A stretch of 64,000 nt of DNA from Rhizobiaceae bacterium (GTDB taxonomy: Bacteria > Pseudomonadota > Alphaproteobacteria > Rhizobiales > Rhizobiaceae), in assembly GCA_019635775.1 (NCBI GenBank), contig JAHBYU010000001.1, positions 868,001-932,000 of the forward strand, in the 5' to 3' direction. The notes beneath the pieces are model-generated. The model was not told the origin of the DNA. It was given only the letters and a program-made list of their open reading frames with translations, and did no database searches. The position numbers were made by a program, and so were the translations under genes. Of the stretch, positions 8,649-21,537 are shown piece after piece. Position 1 is the first letter of the stretch, and every line of letters starts with the position of its first letter.

Positions 8649-10208
8649 ATGGCAACGACAGTCAAGCATCCGCAAGGCAGTCCGGCGATTGTGAAGCTAG
8701 AAGGCGTGACAAAGCGCTTTCCCGGCATCGTCGCCAATGACAGGGTCGATCTTGAGATCCATCCTGGAGAGGTTCACGTCCTGCTTGGAGAGAACGGCGC
8801 CGGCAAGTCGACCTTGATCGGCATGCTGTCGGGTCTTCAGCAGCCGGATGGCGGTCGTATCCTGATAGATGGAGCAGAGGTTGCGATCCGTTCACCGAGC
8901 CATGCCTTGTCGCTGGGCATCGGCACCGTATTTCAGCACAACATGCTGGTCCCAACGCTCACCGTCGCGCAGAACCTGGCACTTGGGGGGCGCTGGTGGG
9001 AGAGTCCCAAGATTTCAGAGCTTGCGGACCGCGTAGCGCAGATTGCCCAGCCTCTCGGAATAGACATCAATCTTGACGCAAGAGTATCGGAGCTTTCGCT
9101 GGGCGAGCAGCAGCAAGTTGAGATCGTGCGGGCACTGCTGCGTGACAGTCGTCTGCTCATTCTCGATGAAGCGACATCGATGCTAACGCCGAAGGGCATC
9201 GCCGAACTTGGCGCGCTGATGCGACGCCTCGTCGAACGGGGGCTGGCTATCGTGTTCATCACCCACAAGCTAGGCGAGGCTGCCGATTTTGGCGACCGTG
9301 TCTCTGTCCTGAAGCTGGGCCGAAAGGTAGGCGAAATTTCGCCTGAACGCCTGCGCTCCCTCGACCGAACCGCGCTCGTCGATGAAATCGTGGCGATGAT
9401 GTTCGGCCGCGAGGCTGGCGACGACGCAGTTTCGATTCCGCCACGCGCGGCCAATGACGACGCTTTGCTGGAAGTGCGCGACCTGCATGTTTCGCCTACG
9501 GGCGACGCGCCCGGGCTCGATGCAATCTCTTTTACGATCGGACACGGCGAAATTCTCGGTATCGCCGGCATCGACGGCAATGGCCAGAAGCAGCTTGCCG
9601 AGGCTCTTGCCGGACAGCGCGCAGCCGAACGCGGCAGCGTGGTGCTGGCCGGGCAGACATTGGATGGGCTGGACGTTGGCGGACGGCGGCAAAAAGGGCT
9701 GCGTTACCTGACGGATGACCGTCTGGGCGAGGGAACAGTCGGCAGCTTTCCTGTCTCGATCAACTATTTTCTCAAGCAGGTTGGCGAGCCACCACTGTGG
9801 CGCTCCGGCGTCGAGCAGCGAGGAGAAATAGGGAAGCGAGCGGAAGAGCTAAACCGGCAATACGATGTCCGCACGCCCTCCATTGCGACTCCGATCGGCC
9901 GGCTTTCGGGTGGTAACATCCAGAAGGTGCTGATCGCGCGCGAACTGGCGGAAGGCGCTCGTGCTGTGATCTTCAACAAGCCGACCTACGGGCTAGACCT
10001 TGCCAACACGCTGGCTACGCGCCAGCGCATCAGGGACATCGCGAGCCAAGGCCTCGCGGTGCTGCTCATTTCAACAGACCTGGAAGAACTGCTTAGCATG
10101 TGCCATCGCATCGCCGTGATCTCGCAGGGGCGTCTCGTCGGTACCGTACCCAACGGCGAGGGAGCCGCCGAGAGGGTAGGCCGCCTCATGATCGGACTTG
10201 CAGCATGA
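8649..10208 (+). CDS. ABC transporter ATPase with two nucleotide-binding domains
   Basis: About 519 residues with two fused ABC domains, as in sugar and nucleoside importers of the RbsA/BmpC class. Domain 1 has a canonical Walker A (GENGAGKST, about residue 48), a LSLGEQQQVEI signature and LLILDEATS Walker B. Domain 2 is degenerate in Walker A (GIDGNGQKQ) but keeps a LSGGNIQKVL signature near residue 420. A TTG at 8643 is an alternative start two codons upstream. The stop overlaps the next gene's start (ATGA). It energises import by the two following permeases. Confidence 0.92.
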   Translation: MATTVKHPQGSPAIVKLEGVTKRFPGIVANDRVDLEIHPGEVHVLLGENGAGKSTLIGMLSGLQQPDGGRILIDGAEVAIRSPSHALSLGIGTVFQHNMLVPTLTVAQNLALGGRWWESPKISELADRVAQIAQPLGIDINLDARVSELSLGEQQQVEIVRALLRDSRLLILDEATSMLTPKGIAELGALMRRLVERGLAIVFITHKLGEAADFGDRVSVLKLGRKVGEISPERLRSLDRTALVDEIVAMMFGREAGDDAVSIPPRAANDDALLEVRDLHVSPTGDAPGLDAISFTIGHGEILGIAGIDGNGQKQLAEALAGQRAAERGSVVLAGQTLDGLDVGGRRQKGLRYLTDDRLGEGTVGSFPVSINYFLKQVGEPPLWRSGVEQRGEIGKRAEELNRQYDVRTPSIATPIGRLSGGNIQKVLIARELAEGARAVIFNKPTYGLDLANTLATRQRIRDIASQGLAVLLISTDLEELLSMCHRIAVISQGRLVGTVPNGEGAAERVGRLMIGLAA

Positions 10209-11299
10209 GCGAGGATGCCGCACACATGCGCGCCACCACGCTGGACGCATCGGCGGGGCAGACGCTCCGCCAGGACATAGGTCGTCGCATGGCGATAACC
10301 GTGGGCCCCATTCTGGTATCGCTGGTGCTTGCCGGTTGCGTTTTGCTCGCGGTTGGAGTCAACCCCGTTGCCTATTACGGCTTCGTCATCGAGCGGGGCC
10401 TTCTCTCGCCGCTAGGGCTGCAGCAGACGCTGACGCGTATGGCACCTCTGCTCTTCATTGCAGCGGGTCTGATCGTCGCGTTTCGCGCCGGCATGTGGAA
10501 CCTCGGCGGCGACGGCCAGTTCCTGCTTGGCGCCGTTACGGCTGCTGCCAGTGCACCGCTTCTGGTTCAGGTACTGCCGGGTTGGCTTGCTTTGCTCACC
10601 GCATTCCTAATGGCCACTATCGTTGCCACGGTCTGGTCGCTCGTGCCGGCGCTGCTGCGCGCATATCAGGGCGTCAACGAGATCATCACGACTCTGATGA
10701 TGTCTTTCCTCGGCGTATCACTTGCCAACGTGCTCGTTAAGCTCGTCTTCCTAGACCCGGGCACAACGGTCCCGCAGACGCGCACGTTGCCAGTGGCGGA
10801 CCGGCTGCCTCGGCTGTTTGACACGACGATCACCAGCGGTCTTGTCTTCGGGTTGGTGGCCATCGTTGCGGTCCACCTGGTCATGACGCGGACAGCCTTT
10901 GGCCTGAAGCTTAGGACTGTTGGCGCCAACCCACGTGCCGCGGTTCACGCGGGCCTTAGCGTGCCATTACTGACTGTGGCGGTCTTTGCCATCTCGGCAG
11001 CGCTGATCGGCATGGGCGGCGCTATCGACATCATTGGCGTTCAGGGCAACGTCCGGGCGGATTGGAACCCCGCCTACGGCATGGCCGTCATCCCTGTGGT
11101 GTTTCTGGCACGCATGAACGGTTTTGCGGCGATCGGATTCGTCTTCCTGCTATCGGTTCTATCGATCGGCGGCGAGAGTGCGGCGCGCCGCCTGGGCGTC
11201 CCTCAAACCTTCACGCTTGTCCTCGTTTCGATAGTCCTGATCACCTTGGCGGTCGCGGAATATCTCGATCACCGATACCAGCAAGCTCGGAGGGCCTAG
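10205..11299 (+). CDS. ABC transporter permease (BPD_transp_2), first subunit
   Basis: A 364-residue membrane protein of the branched-chain amino acid/ribose/nucleoside permease superfamily with 8-10 hydrophobic segments. An RAGMWNLGGDGQFLLGA segment (about residue 98) is typical of the longer permease that pairs with BMP binding proteins. It overlaps the ATPase gene by 4 bp and is followed after 3 bp by the second permease. It should form a heterodimeric channel with that protein. Confidence 0.9.
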   Translation: MSEDAAHMRATTLDASAGQTLRQDIGRRMAITVGPILVSLVLAGCVLLAVGVNPVAYYGFVIERGLLSPLGLQQTLTRMAPLLFIAAGLIVAFRAGMWNLGGDGQFLLGAVTAAASAPLLVQVLPGWLALLTAFLMATIVATVWSLVPALLRAYQGVNEIITTLMMSFLGVSLANVLVKLVFLDPGTTVPQTRTLPVADRLPRLFDTTITSGLVFGLVAIVAVHLVMTRTAFGLKLRTVGANPRAAVHAGLSVPLLTVAVFAISAALIGMGGAIDIIGVQGNVRADWNPAYGMAVIPVVFLARMNGFAAIGFVFLLSVLSIGGESAARRLGVPQTFTLVLVSIVLITLAVAEYLDHRYQQARRA

Positions 11300-11302
11300 G
11301 CG

Positions 11303-13065
<1,763 letters not shown>

Positions 13066-13084
13066 TCAGGAAGGGATCGAAGGC

Positions 13085-15035
<1,951 letters not shown>

Positions 15036-15303
15036 GTCACAGCGGCATCCGCGTTCAGGCTGGACTGGCGCAGGAGGTCGAACCCAAAGTTCGACATCCT
15101 GCACCGTGATCCCAGCTTCAACCTCAATGACACCGGCTCGCGCACTATCCAGCTTTGAATGCTAACCAAGGAATGCTGGCTGTGCGGAAGAGTAAAAGCT
15201 GGCGCTGGCCGGTGTAAAGCCGAGAACTGATTGCGCCAGCAACAGCGCGTACGGTGGTATTCTGGCCCTGTTCGCAGCGGCGAATTGGCGTTAGATGTGA
15301 TGC

Positions 15304-17448
15304 ATGAACCATCACGCCAGCATGAAGCAAGCCAGTGCGGACAAGCAGACCGTGAGGATAGGCCATTCGGCCTGTCCGCACGATTGCCCGTCGACCTGCG
15401 CACTCGACGTCGAGCTTTTGTCGGACACGCGTATCGGCAGGGTGCATGGCGACAAGGCCAACAGCTACACGGCCGGCGTGATATGCGCGAAGGTCGCGCG
15501 CTACGCCGATCGGATCCACCATCCCGACCGTCTACTGAAGCCCCTTGTTCGCTCCGGGTTGAAAGGCGAAGGCCTCTGGAAGGAAGCAAGCTGGGATGCG
15601 GCGCTGGACCTTGTGGCCGAGAAGTTCATCGCTGCGGAGGAAAAACTCGGCAGCGAGACGGTCTGGCCATACTTTTATGCCGGCACGATGGGGCTCGTGC
15701 AGCGCGACGGGATCGAACGGCTGCGGCACGCGAAGAAGTATTCCGGCTTCTTCGGTTCCATCTGCACCAACCTGGCCTGGACCGGCTGGTACATGGGCGC
15801 GGGCGCCCTGCAGGGCGCTGACCCGCGCGAGATGGCGAAATCGGATTGCGTCGTCATCTGGGGCACGAACGCAGTCGCCACGCAGGTCAACGTCATGACC
15901 CACGCCATCCGCGCTCGCAAGGAGCGCGGTGCCAAGATCGTGGTTATCGACATCTACGAGAACGCGACCATGAAGCAGGCCGACATCGGCCTCGTTCTGA
16001 AGCCCGGCACCGACGGCGCGCTCGCCTGTGCGGTCATGCACGTGCTGTTCCGCGACGGCCTCGCAGATTGGCCTTATCTCGAGAAATATACCGACGATCC
16101 GAAGGGGCTCGAAGCGCATTTGCGCGACAGGACACCCGAATGGGCGTCGGCGATTACCGGTCTTTCGGTTTCGGAGATCGAGGCGTTCGCACATCTCGTC
16201 GGTACGACGAAGCGCACTTTCTTCCGCCTGGGTTACGGCTTTGCCCGTCAGCGCAACGGTTCGGTCAACATGCATGCCGCGCTGTCGATCCCGGCGGTCA
16301 CCGGCTGCTGGCAATCTGAAGGCGGCGGCGCATTTCATACCAATTCCGGAATCTTCAAGTTCGACAAGAGCCTGCTCGAAGGGACGAAGCTGCGCGATCC
16401 GGCAATCCGTTATCTCGACCATTCCCGCATTGGTCCTGTCCTTATGGGCCACGAAGACGCGCTTTATGGTGGTCCGCCGGTAACGGCACTGCTTATCCAG
16501 AACACGAACCCCGTGAACGTTGCGCCCGAGCAGCGACTGGTGAAGCAGGGCTTCATGCGCGACGATCTTTTCACCTGCGTGCACGAGCAGTTCATGACCG
16601 ATACGGCGAAACTCGCCGATGTGGTCTTGCCAGCCACGATCTTCCTTGAGCACGACGACATCTATCGCGGCGGCGGCAACCAGCACGTCAATCTCGGGCC
16701 GAAGCTTGTCGAGCCGCCCGAGGGGCCGCGCACCAACCACTTTGTCGTCGAGGAGCTGGCCAAGCGCCTCGGTGTCGCGCACATGCCGGGCTTTGGGCTC
16801 ACCGAGCGCGAACACATCGACATCATGCTCGGCAAGCGCGGCTATGGCGACTTCGCCTCGTTGAAGGAGGCCAAGTGGCTGGACGTGCAGCCGGATTTCG
16901 AGACGGCGCACTTCCTCAAGGGCTTTGGTCATCCGGACGGAAAGTTCCGCTTCAGGCCGCAGTGGGTTGGCGGAGCCGCGCCGAACAAGCCGCCGCGCAA
17001 CATGGGCGTAGCCTTCGGTTCCTACGACCTCCTGCCTGAATTTCCCGACCACGTTGATCTGATCGAGGTAGCCGATACCGAGCATCCTTTCCGCCTGGCG
17101 ACGTCGCCGGCGCGCAGTTTCCTCAATTCAACCTTTGCGGAGACCGCAGCCTCCAGGGCAAAGGAGGGCAGCCGTCCGGAACTCCTTCTCCACCCCGACG
17201 ACGCGGCGCAGCTTGGCGTCGCGAACGGCGGTCGTGTCGAGATCGGCAACCGGCGCGGCGAAGTGGTCCTCCATGCAAGGTTTTTTGATGGGATGAAGCG
17301 CGGCGTGGTCATCGCGGAAGGTCTGTGGCCGAACGACGCCCACGAGCGTGGCGAGGGCATAAACGTGCTGACAGGATCGGATGCGTCGGCCCCCTATGGC
17401 GGTGCGGCCGTGCATGACAACAAGGTCTGGGTGAGGGCGGCGGCCTAG
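15304..17448 (+). CDS. molybdopterin-dependent oxidoreductase with N-terminal [4Fe-4S] site
   Basis: A 714-residue protein of the DMSO reductase/formate dehydrogenase superfamily. Four cysteines at residues 24, 28, 32 and 61 form the iron-sulfur motif. MGLVQRDGIERLRHAKKYSG lies in the cofactor region, and a molydopterin dinucleotide-binding domain occupies the C-terminus. There is no twin-arginine signal, so it is probably cytoplasmic. The substrate is unknown; relatives are annotated as generic molybdopterin oxidoreductases. The ATG at 15304 has no convincing ribosome-binding site and ATG 15322 is an alternative. Its last four bases overlap the convergent DUF1801 gene through a shared CTAG. 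Confidence 0.85.
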   Translation: MNHHASMKQASADKQTVRIGHSACPHDCPSTCALDVELLSDTRIGRVHGDKANSYTAGVICAKVARYADRIHHPDRLLKPLVRSGLKGEGLWKEASWDAALDLVAEKFIAAEEKLGSETVWPYFYAGTMGLVQRDGIERLRHAKKYSGFFGSICTNLAWTGWYMGAGALQGADPREMAKSDCVVIWGTNAVATQVNVMTHAIRARKERGAKIVVIDIYENATMKQADIGLVLKPGTDGALACAVMHVLFRDGLADWPYLEKYTDDPKGLEAHLRDRTPEWASAITGLSVSEIEAFAHLVGTTKRTFFRLGYGFARQRNGSVNMHAALSIPAVTGCWQSEGGGAFHTNSGIFKFDKSLLEGTKLRDPAIRYLDHSRIGPVLMGHEDALYGGPPVTALLIQNTNPVNVAPEQRLVKQGFMRDDLFTCVHEQFMTDTAKLADVVLPATIFLEHDDIYRGGGNQHVNLGPKLVEPPEGPRTNHFVVEELAKRLGVAHMPGFGLTEREHIDIMLGKRGYGDFASLKEAKWLDVQPDFETAHFLKGFGHPDGKFRFRPQWVGGAAPNKPPRNMGVAFGSYDLLPEFPDHVDLIEVADTEHPFRLATSPARSFLNSTFAETAASRAKEGSRPELLLHPDDAAQLGVANGGRVEIGNRRGEVVLHARFFDGMKRGVVIAEGLWPNDAHERGEGINVLTGSDASAPYGGAAVHDNKVWVRAAA

Positions 17449-17855
17449 CGGGTGTGATAGGTGAGCGCCATTCCTATGCAGTGCCTCAGGGCTTCGACGT
17501 CCGCCGTATCGGAAGAGTTTAAGAGCAGTGCGCGGGTGCCTTCGTAGGCAAAGAGACCGGGATAGGTTTCGTCGAACCTGCGCGTCAGGTCCGTCTGGCA
17601 ATGGACGAAAAGCGCGAAATCATGATCCTCCGATTTCGGAACGCCGATCCTGATCGTGCTTCCGCTGCGGGTATCCGGCGTCATGTAGGCAGGCTGGCCC
17701 CACTTGATCGTTTCCTCGATGCGGCCGATCCGGGCGTTCGCCGCCGCCGCTTCGAATATCAGCGACCGCAAGGCAAGCGCCCCCTGCCGCGGGCCTTCAG
17801 GCATCGCTTCAAAAAATGCCTCTACTTCGTTGGTTGCAAATGCCGGTATGGTCAC
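17445..17855 (-). CDS. DUF1801 (YdhG-like) protein
   Basis: About 136 residues of the DUF1801 family. Characteristic features are an N-terminal EVEAFFEAMPEG segment, the motif ETIKWGQPAY (about residues 53-62) and a C-terminal helical part. The frame continues upstream to a TTG at 17936, but family members start at this point and GTG 17855 is the better start. It converges with the molybdopterin oxidoreductase gene with a 4-bp overlap. The family has a small alpha-beta fold and no established biochemical role. Confidence 0.75.
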   Translation of the reverse strand: MTIPAFATNEVEAFFEAMPEGPRQGALALRSLIFEAAAANARIGRIEETIKWGQPAYMTPDTRSGSTIRIGVPKSEDHDFALFVHCQTDLTRRFDETYPGLFAYEGTRALLLNSSDTADVEALRHCIGMALTYHTR

Positions 17856-17955
17856 CTGAATCTTTTTCCGTTCCAGGCGGAAAGGGTGTTCGCACACGGC
17901 GTCCCTGTCAACGCGAAGTCTCCAGATTGCTGCCAATTCCGGGTTAGCGGAAAGG

Positions 17956-18981
17956 TCAGCCCTTCAGCATCTCGGCAACCTTCGGCGCAAAGTAGGTGAG
18001 TATGCCGTCACAGCCGGCGCGCTTGAAGGCGAGCAGCGACTCCATCATCGCCTTGTCGCCGTCGATCCAGCCGTTCTGCGCGGCGGCCATGATCATCGCG
18101 TATTCGCCCGACACCTGGTAGGCGAAGGTCGGCATCTGGAACTCGTCCTTCAGCCTGCGGATGATGTCGAGATAGGGCAGGCCCGGCTTGACCATGATCA
18201 TGTCCGCACCCTCCGACAGATCCTGTTCTGTTTCCCTTATAGCCTCGTCCGAGTTGGCGTGGTCGATGTAGTATGTCTTCTTGTCGCCCTTGAGCAGGCC
18301 CTGCGTTCCAATCGCTTCGCGGTACGGACCGTAGAAGGCGGAGGCGAACTTGGTCGCATAGGACATGATGGCGACATCCTGGAAGCCGGCCGCGTCCAGC
18401 GCGTCGCGGATCGCGCCGATGCGCCCGTCCATCATGTCGGATGGCGCGATGATGTCGGAGCCAGCAGCTGCCTGAAGGACGGCGGCCGCCGCAACCTGCT
18501 CGACCGTTTCGTCGTTAACGATGATGCCGTCGCGCAAAATGCCGTCGTGGCCATGGCTGGTAAAGGGGTCCAGCGCGCCGTCGGTGATAATCCCGATTTC
18601 GGGGACTGCCGCCTTAATGGCCCGTGTGGCCCGGTTGATGAGATTGTCGGAATTGAGGATCTCAGAGCCTGCATCATCCTTGAGCGACAAGTCGACCTGA
18701 GGAAACGTGGCAACGGCTGGAATGCCAAGCCTTGCCGCGCGTTCGGCTTCCTTCACGGCAAGATCCACGGAAAGCCGGAATACCCCCGGCATGGCGGCTA
18801 TCTCCTCGCGCCGGTTTTCGCCGTCGGTCAGGAAGAGCGGCCAGATCAGGTCATCGACGGTCAGATGGTTTTCCTGGACGAGCCGCCGCGACCAGTCGGC
18901 CTTGCGCATCCGGCGCAGGCGTCGCGACCCGGTGATCTCGTCGACCGTGCGTGTCTGGCGGGGGAGGCTGAACTTGTTCAT
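17956..18981 (-). CDS. hemB: delta-aminolevulinic acid dehydratase (porphobilinogen synthase)
   Basis: A 341-residue HemB that condenses two 5-aminolevulinate molecules to porphobilinogen in tetrapyrrole synthesis. The two Schiff-base lysines are visible in SYATKFASAFYGPYREA and in MIMVKPGLPYLD. The metal site reads ALDPFTSHGHDG, with Asp in place of the zinc-binding Cys residues, as in the zinc-independent magnesium-responsive HemB of rhizobia. It is transcribed opposite to the HIBCH-like gene, with 137 bp between their starts. Confidence 0.97.
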   Translation of the reverse strand: MNKFSLPRQTRTVDEITGSRRLRRMRKADWSRRLVQENHLTVDDLIWPLFLTDGENRREEIAAMPGVFRLSVDLAVKEAERAARLGIPAVATFPQVDLSLKDDAGSEILNSDNLINRATRAIKAAVPEIGIITDGALDPFTSHGHDGILRDGIIVNDETVEQVAAAAVLQAAAGSDIIAPSDMMDGRIGAIRDALDAAGFQDVAIMSYATKFASAFYGPYREAIGTQGLLKGDKKTYYIDHANSDEAIRETEQDLSEGADMIMVKPGLPYLDIIRRLKDEFQMPTFAYQVSGEYAMIMAAAQNGWIDGDKAMMESLLAFKRAGCDGILTYFAPKVAEMLKG

Positions 18982-19118
18982 GACGGTGCTCCGATTGCGC
19001 GGCTTCTAGCACGCAAAGAGGGCGATGACCAATGTGCAGCAGGGCCTGCGGCATTGACGCAACCGGACCCCACGCTTAGCACTTCCTTCCTGCAGGGGTT
19101 GGAGGGGATTCGAAAGGG

Positions 19119-20165
19119 ATGGACTTTGGCGGCGGAGACCAGATCCGGTTCGAGCGGCTAGGCAAGGCGGGCATCGTCACGCTGACCCGCCCCGATGCCC
19201 TCAATGCGTTGACGCACCAGATGGTCAAGGCGCTGAGCGCCGCGCTCTTCGCCTGGGAATCCGATCCATCCGTGCAGGTTGTGATCGTCAAGGCCGAGGG
19301 ACGTGCCTTCTGCGCCGGCGGGGATGTGGTCGCCGTGTACAAGGCATGGAAGGAAGAGGGCAGGCGATTTGTCGAGTTCTTCGCCGACGAATACCGACTG
19401 AATGTTCAGATCGACCGCTTCAGGAAGCCCTACGTGTCGCTGATCGACGGAATCTGCATGGGGGGCGGGATGGGCATTTCCATTCACGGGTCTCATCGGG
19501 TTGCCACGGATAAGGCGATCTTCGCCATGCCGGAGGTCGGGATAGGATTTTTCCCCGATGTGGGCGGGAGCTACCTGCTTTCCAACCTTGGCGGCAGCAT
19601 GGGGATGTATCTGGGCCTGACCGGCAACAGGATCGGGCAGGGAGACGCGCTCTGGTCGGGCGTCGCCACGCATACTGTGTTGTCCGCGCATCTGCCGTCT
19701 CTGGTCGAGGAAATCGCCGACAGTGGCGACCCCGGTACCGAGTTGCGCGAGTTTTTCCGCAACATTGCACGACAGGCGTCGAACGAGCAGGTTCAGGCCA
19801 TAGCGAAACATTTTTCACGCGGCTCGCTTCAGGAAATAGTCAGAAGTCTGGAGCGCGCTGCCGCCAGCGATGAATTCGCGGCGGAAACGCTTGCGACAAT
19901 CAGAAAACGTTCGCCTATGAGCCTTCATGTAACGTTCAGGGCGATATCGACCGGCTCTACCATGTCTCTTTCGGACTGCATGAAGATGGAGTTTCGTATC
20001 CTCAACAGGATGCTGGAGAGCCATGACCTCTACGAGGGCATAAGGGCAGCGCTCGTTGAGAAGGGCAAGGTGCCAGAATGGCAGCCTGAACGGCTTGAAG
20101 ACGTCCGGCCAAGCGACGTCGATGCCTATTTCGCCCCTCCGCCACAGGGGGATCTGGTGCTGTGA
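19119..20165 (+). CDS. enoyl-CoA hydratase/isomerase family protein, 3-hydroxyisobutyryl-CoA hydrolase-like
   Basis: A 348-residue crotonase-superfamily protein with the C-terminal extension typical of HIBYL-CoA hydrolases. The oxyanion-hole glycines lie in GICMGGGMGISIHG (about residues 109-122). The segment MPEVGIGFFPDVGGSYLLS (about residues 137-155) carries the catalytic Glu and Asp of this subgroup. It would act in valine catabolism, releasing 3-hydroxyisobutyrate. The downstream membrane-protein gene overlaps its stop by 4 bp. Confidence 0.85.
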   Translation: MDFGGGDQIRFERLGKAGIVTLTRPDALNALTHQMVKALSAALFAWESDPSVQVVIVKAEGRAFCAGGDVVAVYKAWKEEGRRFVEFFADEYRLNVQIDRFRKPYVSLIDGICMGGGMGISIHGSHRVATDKAIFAMPEVGIGFFPDVGGSYLLSNLGGSMGMYLGLTGNRIGQGDALWSGVATHTVLSAHLPSLVEEIADSGDPGTELREFFRNIARQASNEQVQAIAKHFSRGSLQEIVRSLERAAASDEFAAETLATIRKRSPMSLHVTFRAISTGSTMSLSDCMKMEFRILNRMLESHDLYEGIRAALVEKGKVPEWQPERLEDVRPSDVDAYFAPPPQGDLVL

Positions 20166-20590
20166 GCAGCGATCTTGCAGATCACACCTCAATGCATCCG
20201 ACACTGGCCGAGACCGGCTTTGTCTGGTTCCAGCGCATCATTGCGGGATACTGCCTACTCTTCGGGGTATTATACTGGGTGCGCCTTATCGGGGTCTATG
20301 ACGGGTCCCTTTGGCGCTTCGATCTCATGCCGGTTCACTGGCAGATTGCAGCGGTCACGCTGGCTGTGTTCTTCCCGTTCGCCGCAATCGGCTTGTGGAT
20401 GCTCGCATCTTGGGGACCTGTCATCTGGGCAATCTGCGCAGTTACCGAGACTGTTATGTATCTGGCGTTTCCCGATCTCTATGGCCACCGTCTTCTGATC
20501 GTATCCAGCCATCTGGTCGTTGCTTTGCTCTACACGGCTTTCCGCGTCCTTATTCACGTTCAGCGGCGCCGGGCCGAACAATACAGTTAA
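20162..20590 (+). CDS. small integral membrane protein (DUF6163-like)
   Basis: A 142-residue hydrophobic protein with four predicted transmembrane segments (about residues 26-46, 60-82, 88-108 and 114-134) and a short basic C-terminus. It starts at a GTG that overlaps the stop of the upstream hydrolase gene. In rhizobia a protein of this type is found next to ldtR, which suggests a cell-envelope role, but its function is unknown to me. Confidence 0.72.
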   Translation: MSSDLADHTSMHPTLAETGFVWFQRIIAGYCLLFGVLYWVRLIGVYDGSLWRFDLMPVHWQIAAVTLAVFFPFAAIGLWMLASWGPVIWAICAVTETVMYLAFPDLYGHRLLIVSSHLVVALLYTAFRVLIHVQRRRAEQYS

Positions 20591-20754
20591 TTTTAGCTCC
20601 TCGGGTGACTGATCATTAATCGTCTTGTCAAAGCAGCTCGGCTTAACCCCTTGTTAGTCTTGGCGTTTAAGTCGAATTTTATGCGCATTCGATAGTGTCG
20701 CGATCAAGGTGAGAAACAAAAACAATCACCGGGCGACAAACGAGAGGCAAGACA

Positions 20755-21270
20755 ATGATCAATTCGCGTCCGGCGGCGAAGACCGCTCCTGAATCCGACG
20801 ATCGCCGTGAAGCGATCCGTTCGCTTTACATGGAATCGCTTCAGCTTGTTGAGAGGCTGCACCGCCGCCTGCTCGATGTCATCAAGGATGAGTTCGACCG
20901 CAACGGCCGTTCAGACATCAATGCGATACAGGCGCTGCTGCTTTTCAATATCGGCAATGCGGAACTCACCGCCGGTGAGTTGCGCTCGCGCGGCTATTAC
21001 CTCGGGTCGAACGTCTCCTACAACCTGAAGAAGCTGGTCGATCTGGGCTTCATCAACCACCAGCGTTCGCGCATTGACCGTCGTTCGGTACGCGTGAGCC
21101 TTACGCCTAAGGGCCAGGCTGTCGCTGAAGTTGTGGCCGGTCTTTATGAACGGCATATCGGCTCGATCGAGCAGGTGGGCGGCATCAACCAGGAAGAATT
21201 CATGCAGATGAATCGTGCACTGCAGCGCTTGGACCGCTTCTGGAACGATACCATTGCGTATCGCATGTAA
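20755..21270 (+). CDS. ldtR: MarR/winged-helix regulator LdtR
   Basis: A 171-residue winged helix-turn-helix protein. The DNA-binding core is around residues 60-115 (ELRSRGYYLGSNVSYNLKKL as recognition region, then a wing with RSRIDRRSVRVSLTPKG). The match to LdtR of Liberibacter and Rhizobiales is strong, and the next gene is the L,D-transpeptidase that LdtR is known to control. The 160-bp upstream region is AT-rich and may hold its own promoter. It ends 20 bp before a strong terminator, so ldtR is transcribed separately from ldtP. Confidence 0.88.
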   Translation: MINSRPAAKTAPESDDRREAIRSLYMESLQLVERLHRRLLDVIKDEFDRNGRSDINAIQALLLFNIGNAELTAGELRSRGYYLGSNVSYNLKKLVDLGFINHQRSRIDRRSVRVSLTPKGQAVAEVVAGLYERHIGSIEQVGGINQEEFMQMNRALQRLDRFWNDTIAYRM

Positions 21271-21290
21271 TTTGCACTGACCAAACGCCG

Positions 21291-21331
21291 CAGCGGCCGT
21301 TGCTGGAAAGCAGCGGCCGCTTCGCTTTTTT
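21291..21331 (+). terminator. rho-independent terminator after ldtR
   Basis: A 12-bp stem (GCGGCCGTTGCT paired with AGCAGCGGCCGC, one G-T pair) with a GGAA loop, followed by TTCGCTTTTTT. It is positioned directly after the ldtR stop. Confidence 0.85.
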
Positions 21332-21537
21332 GTCCCTTTCACGTTGTCGTGTCTGGCAAAGGCCATGCTGCCGCCATAATCCGATGGGTAAGCGACATGA
21401 AGACTGAACCAGATTGCCGGTGGGGGCGCTTGAAGCGTTTGGGGGCGGGATAGCGGTTGGCTAATTGTTAAGCATAGCCACCATAGATTTATCCGCCTTG
21501 TTATGGGCGATGCGACGAAGATGGGACTGATATCGGC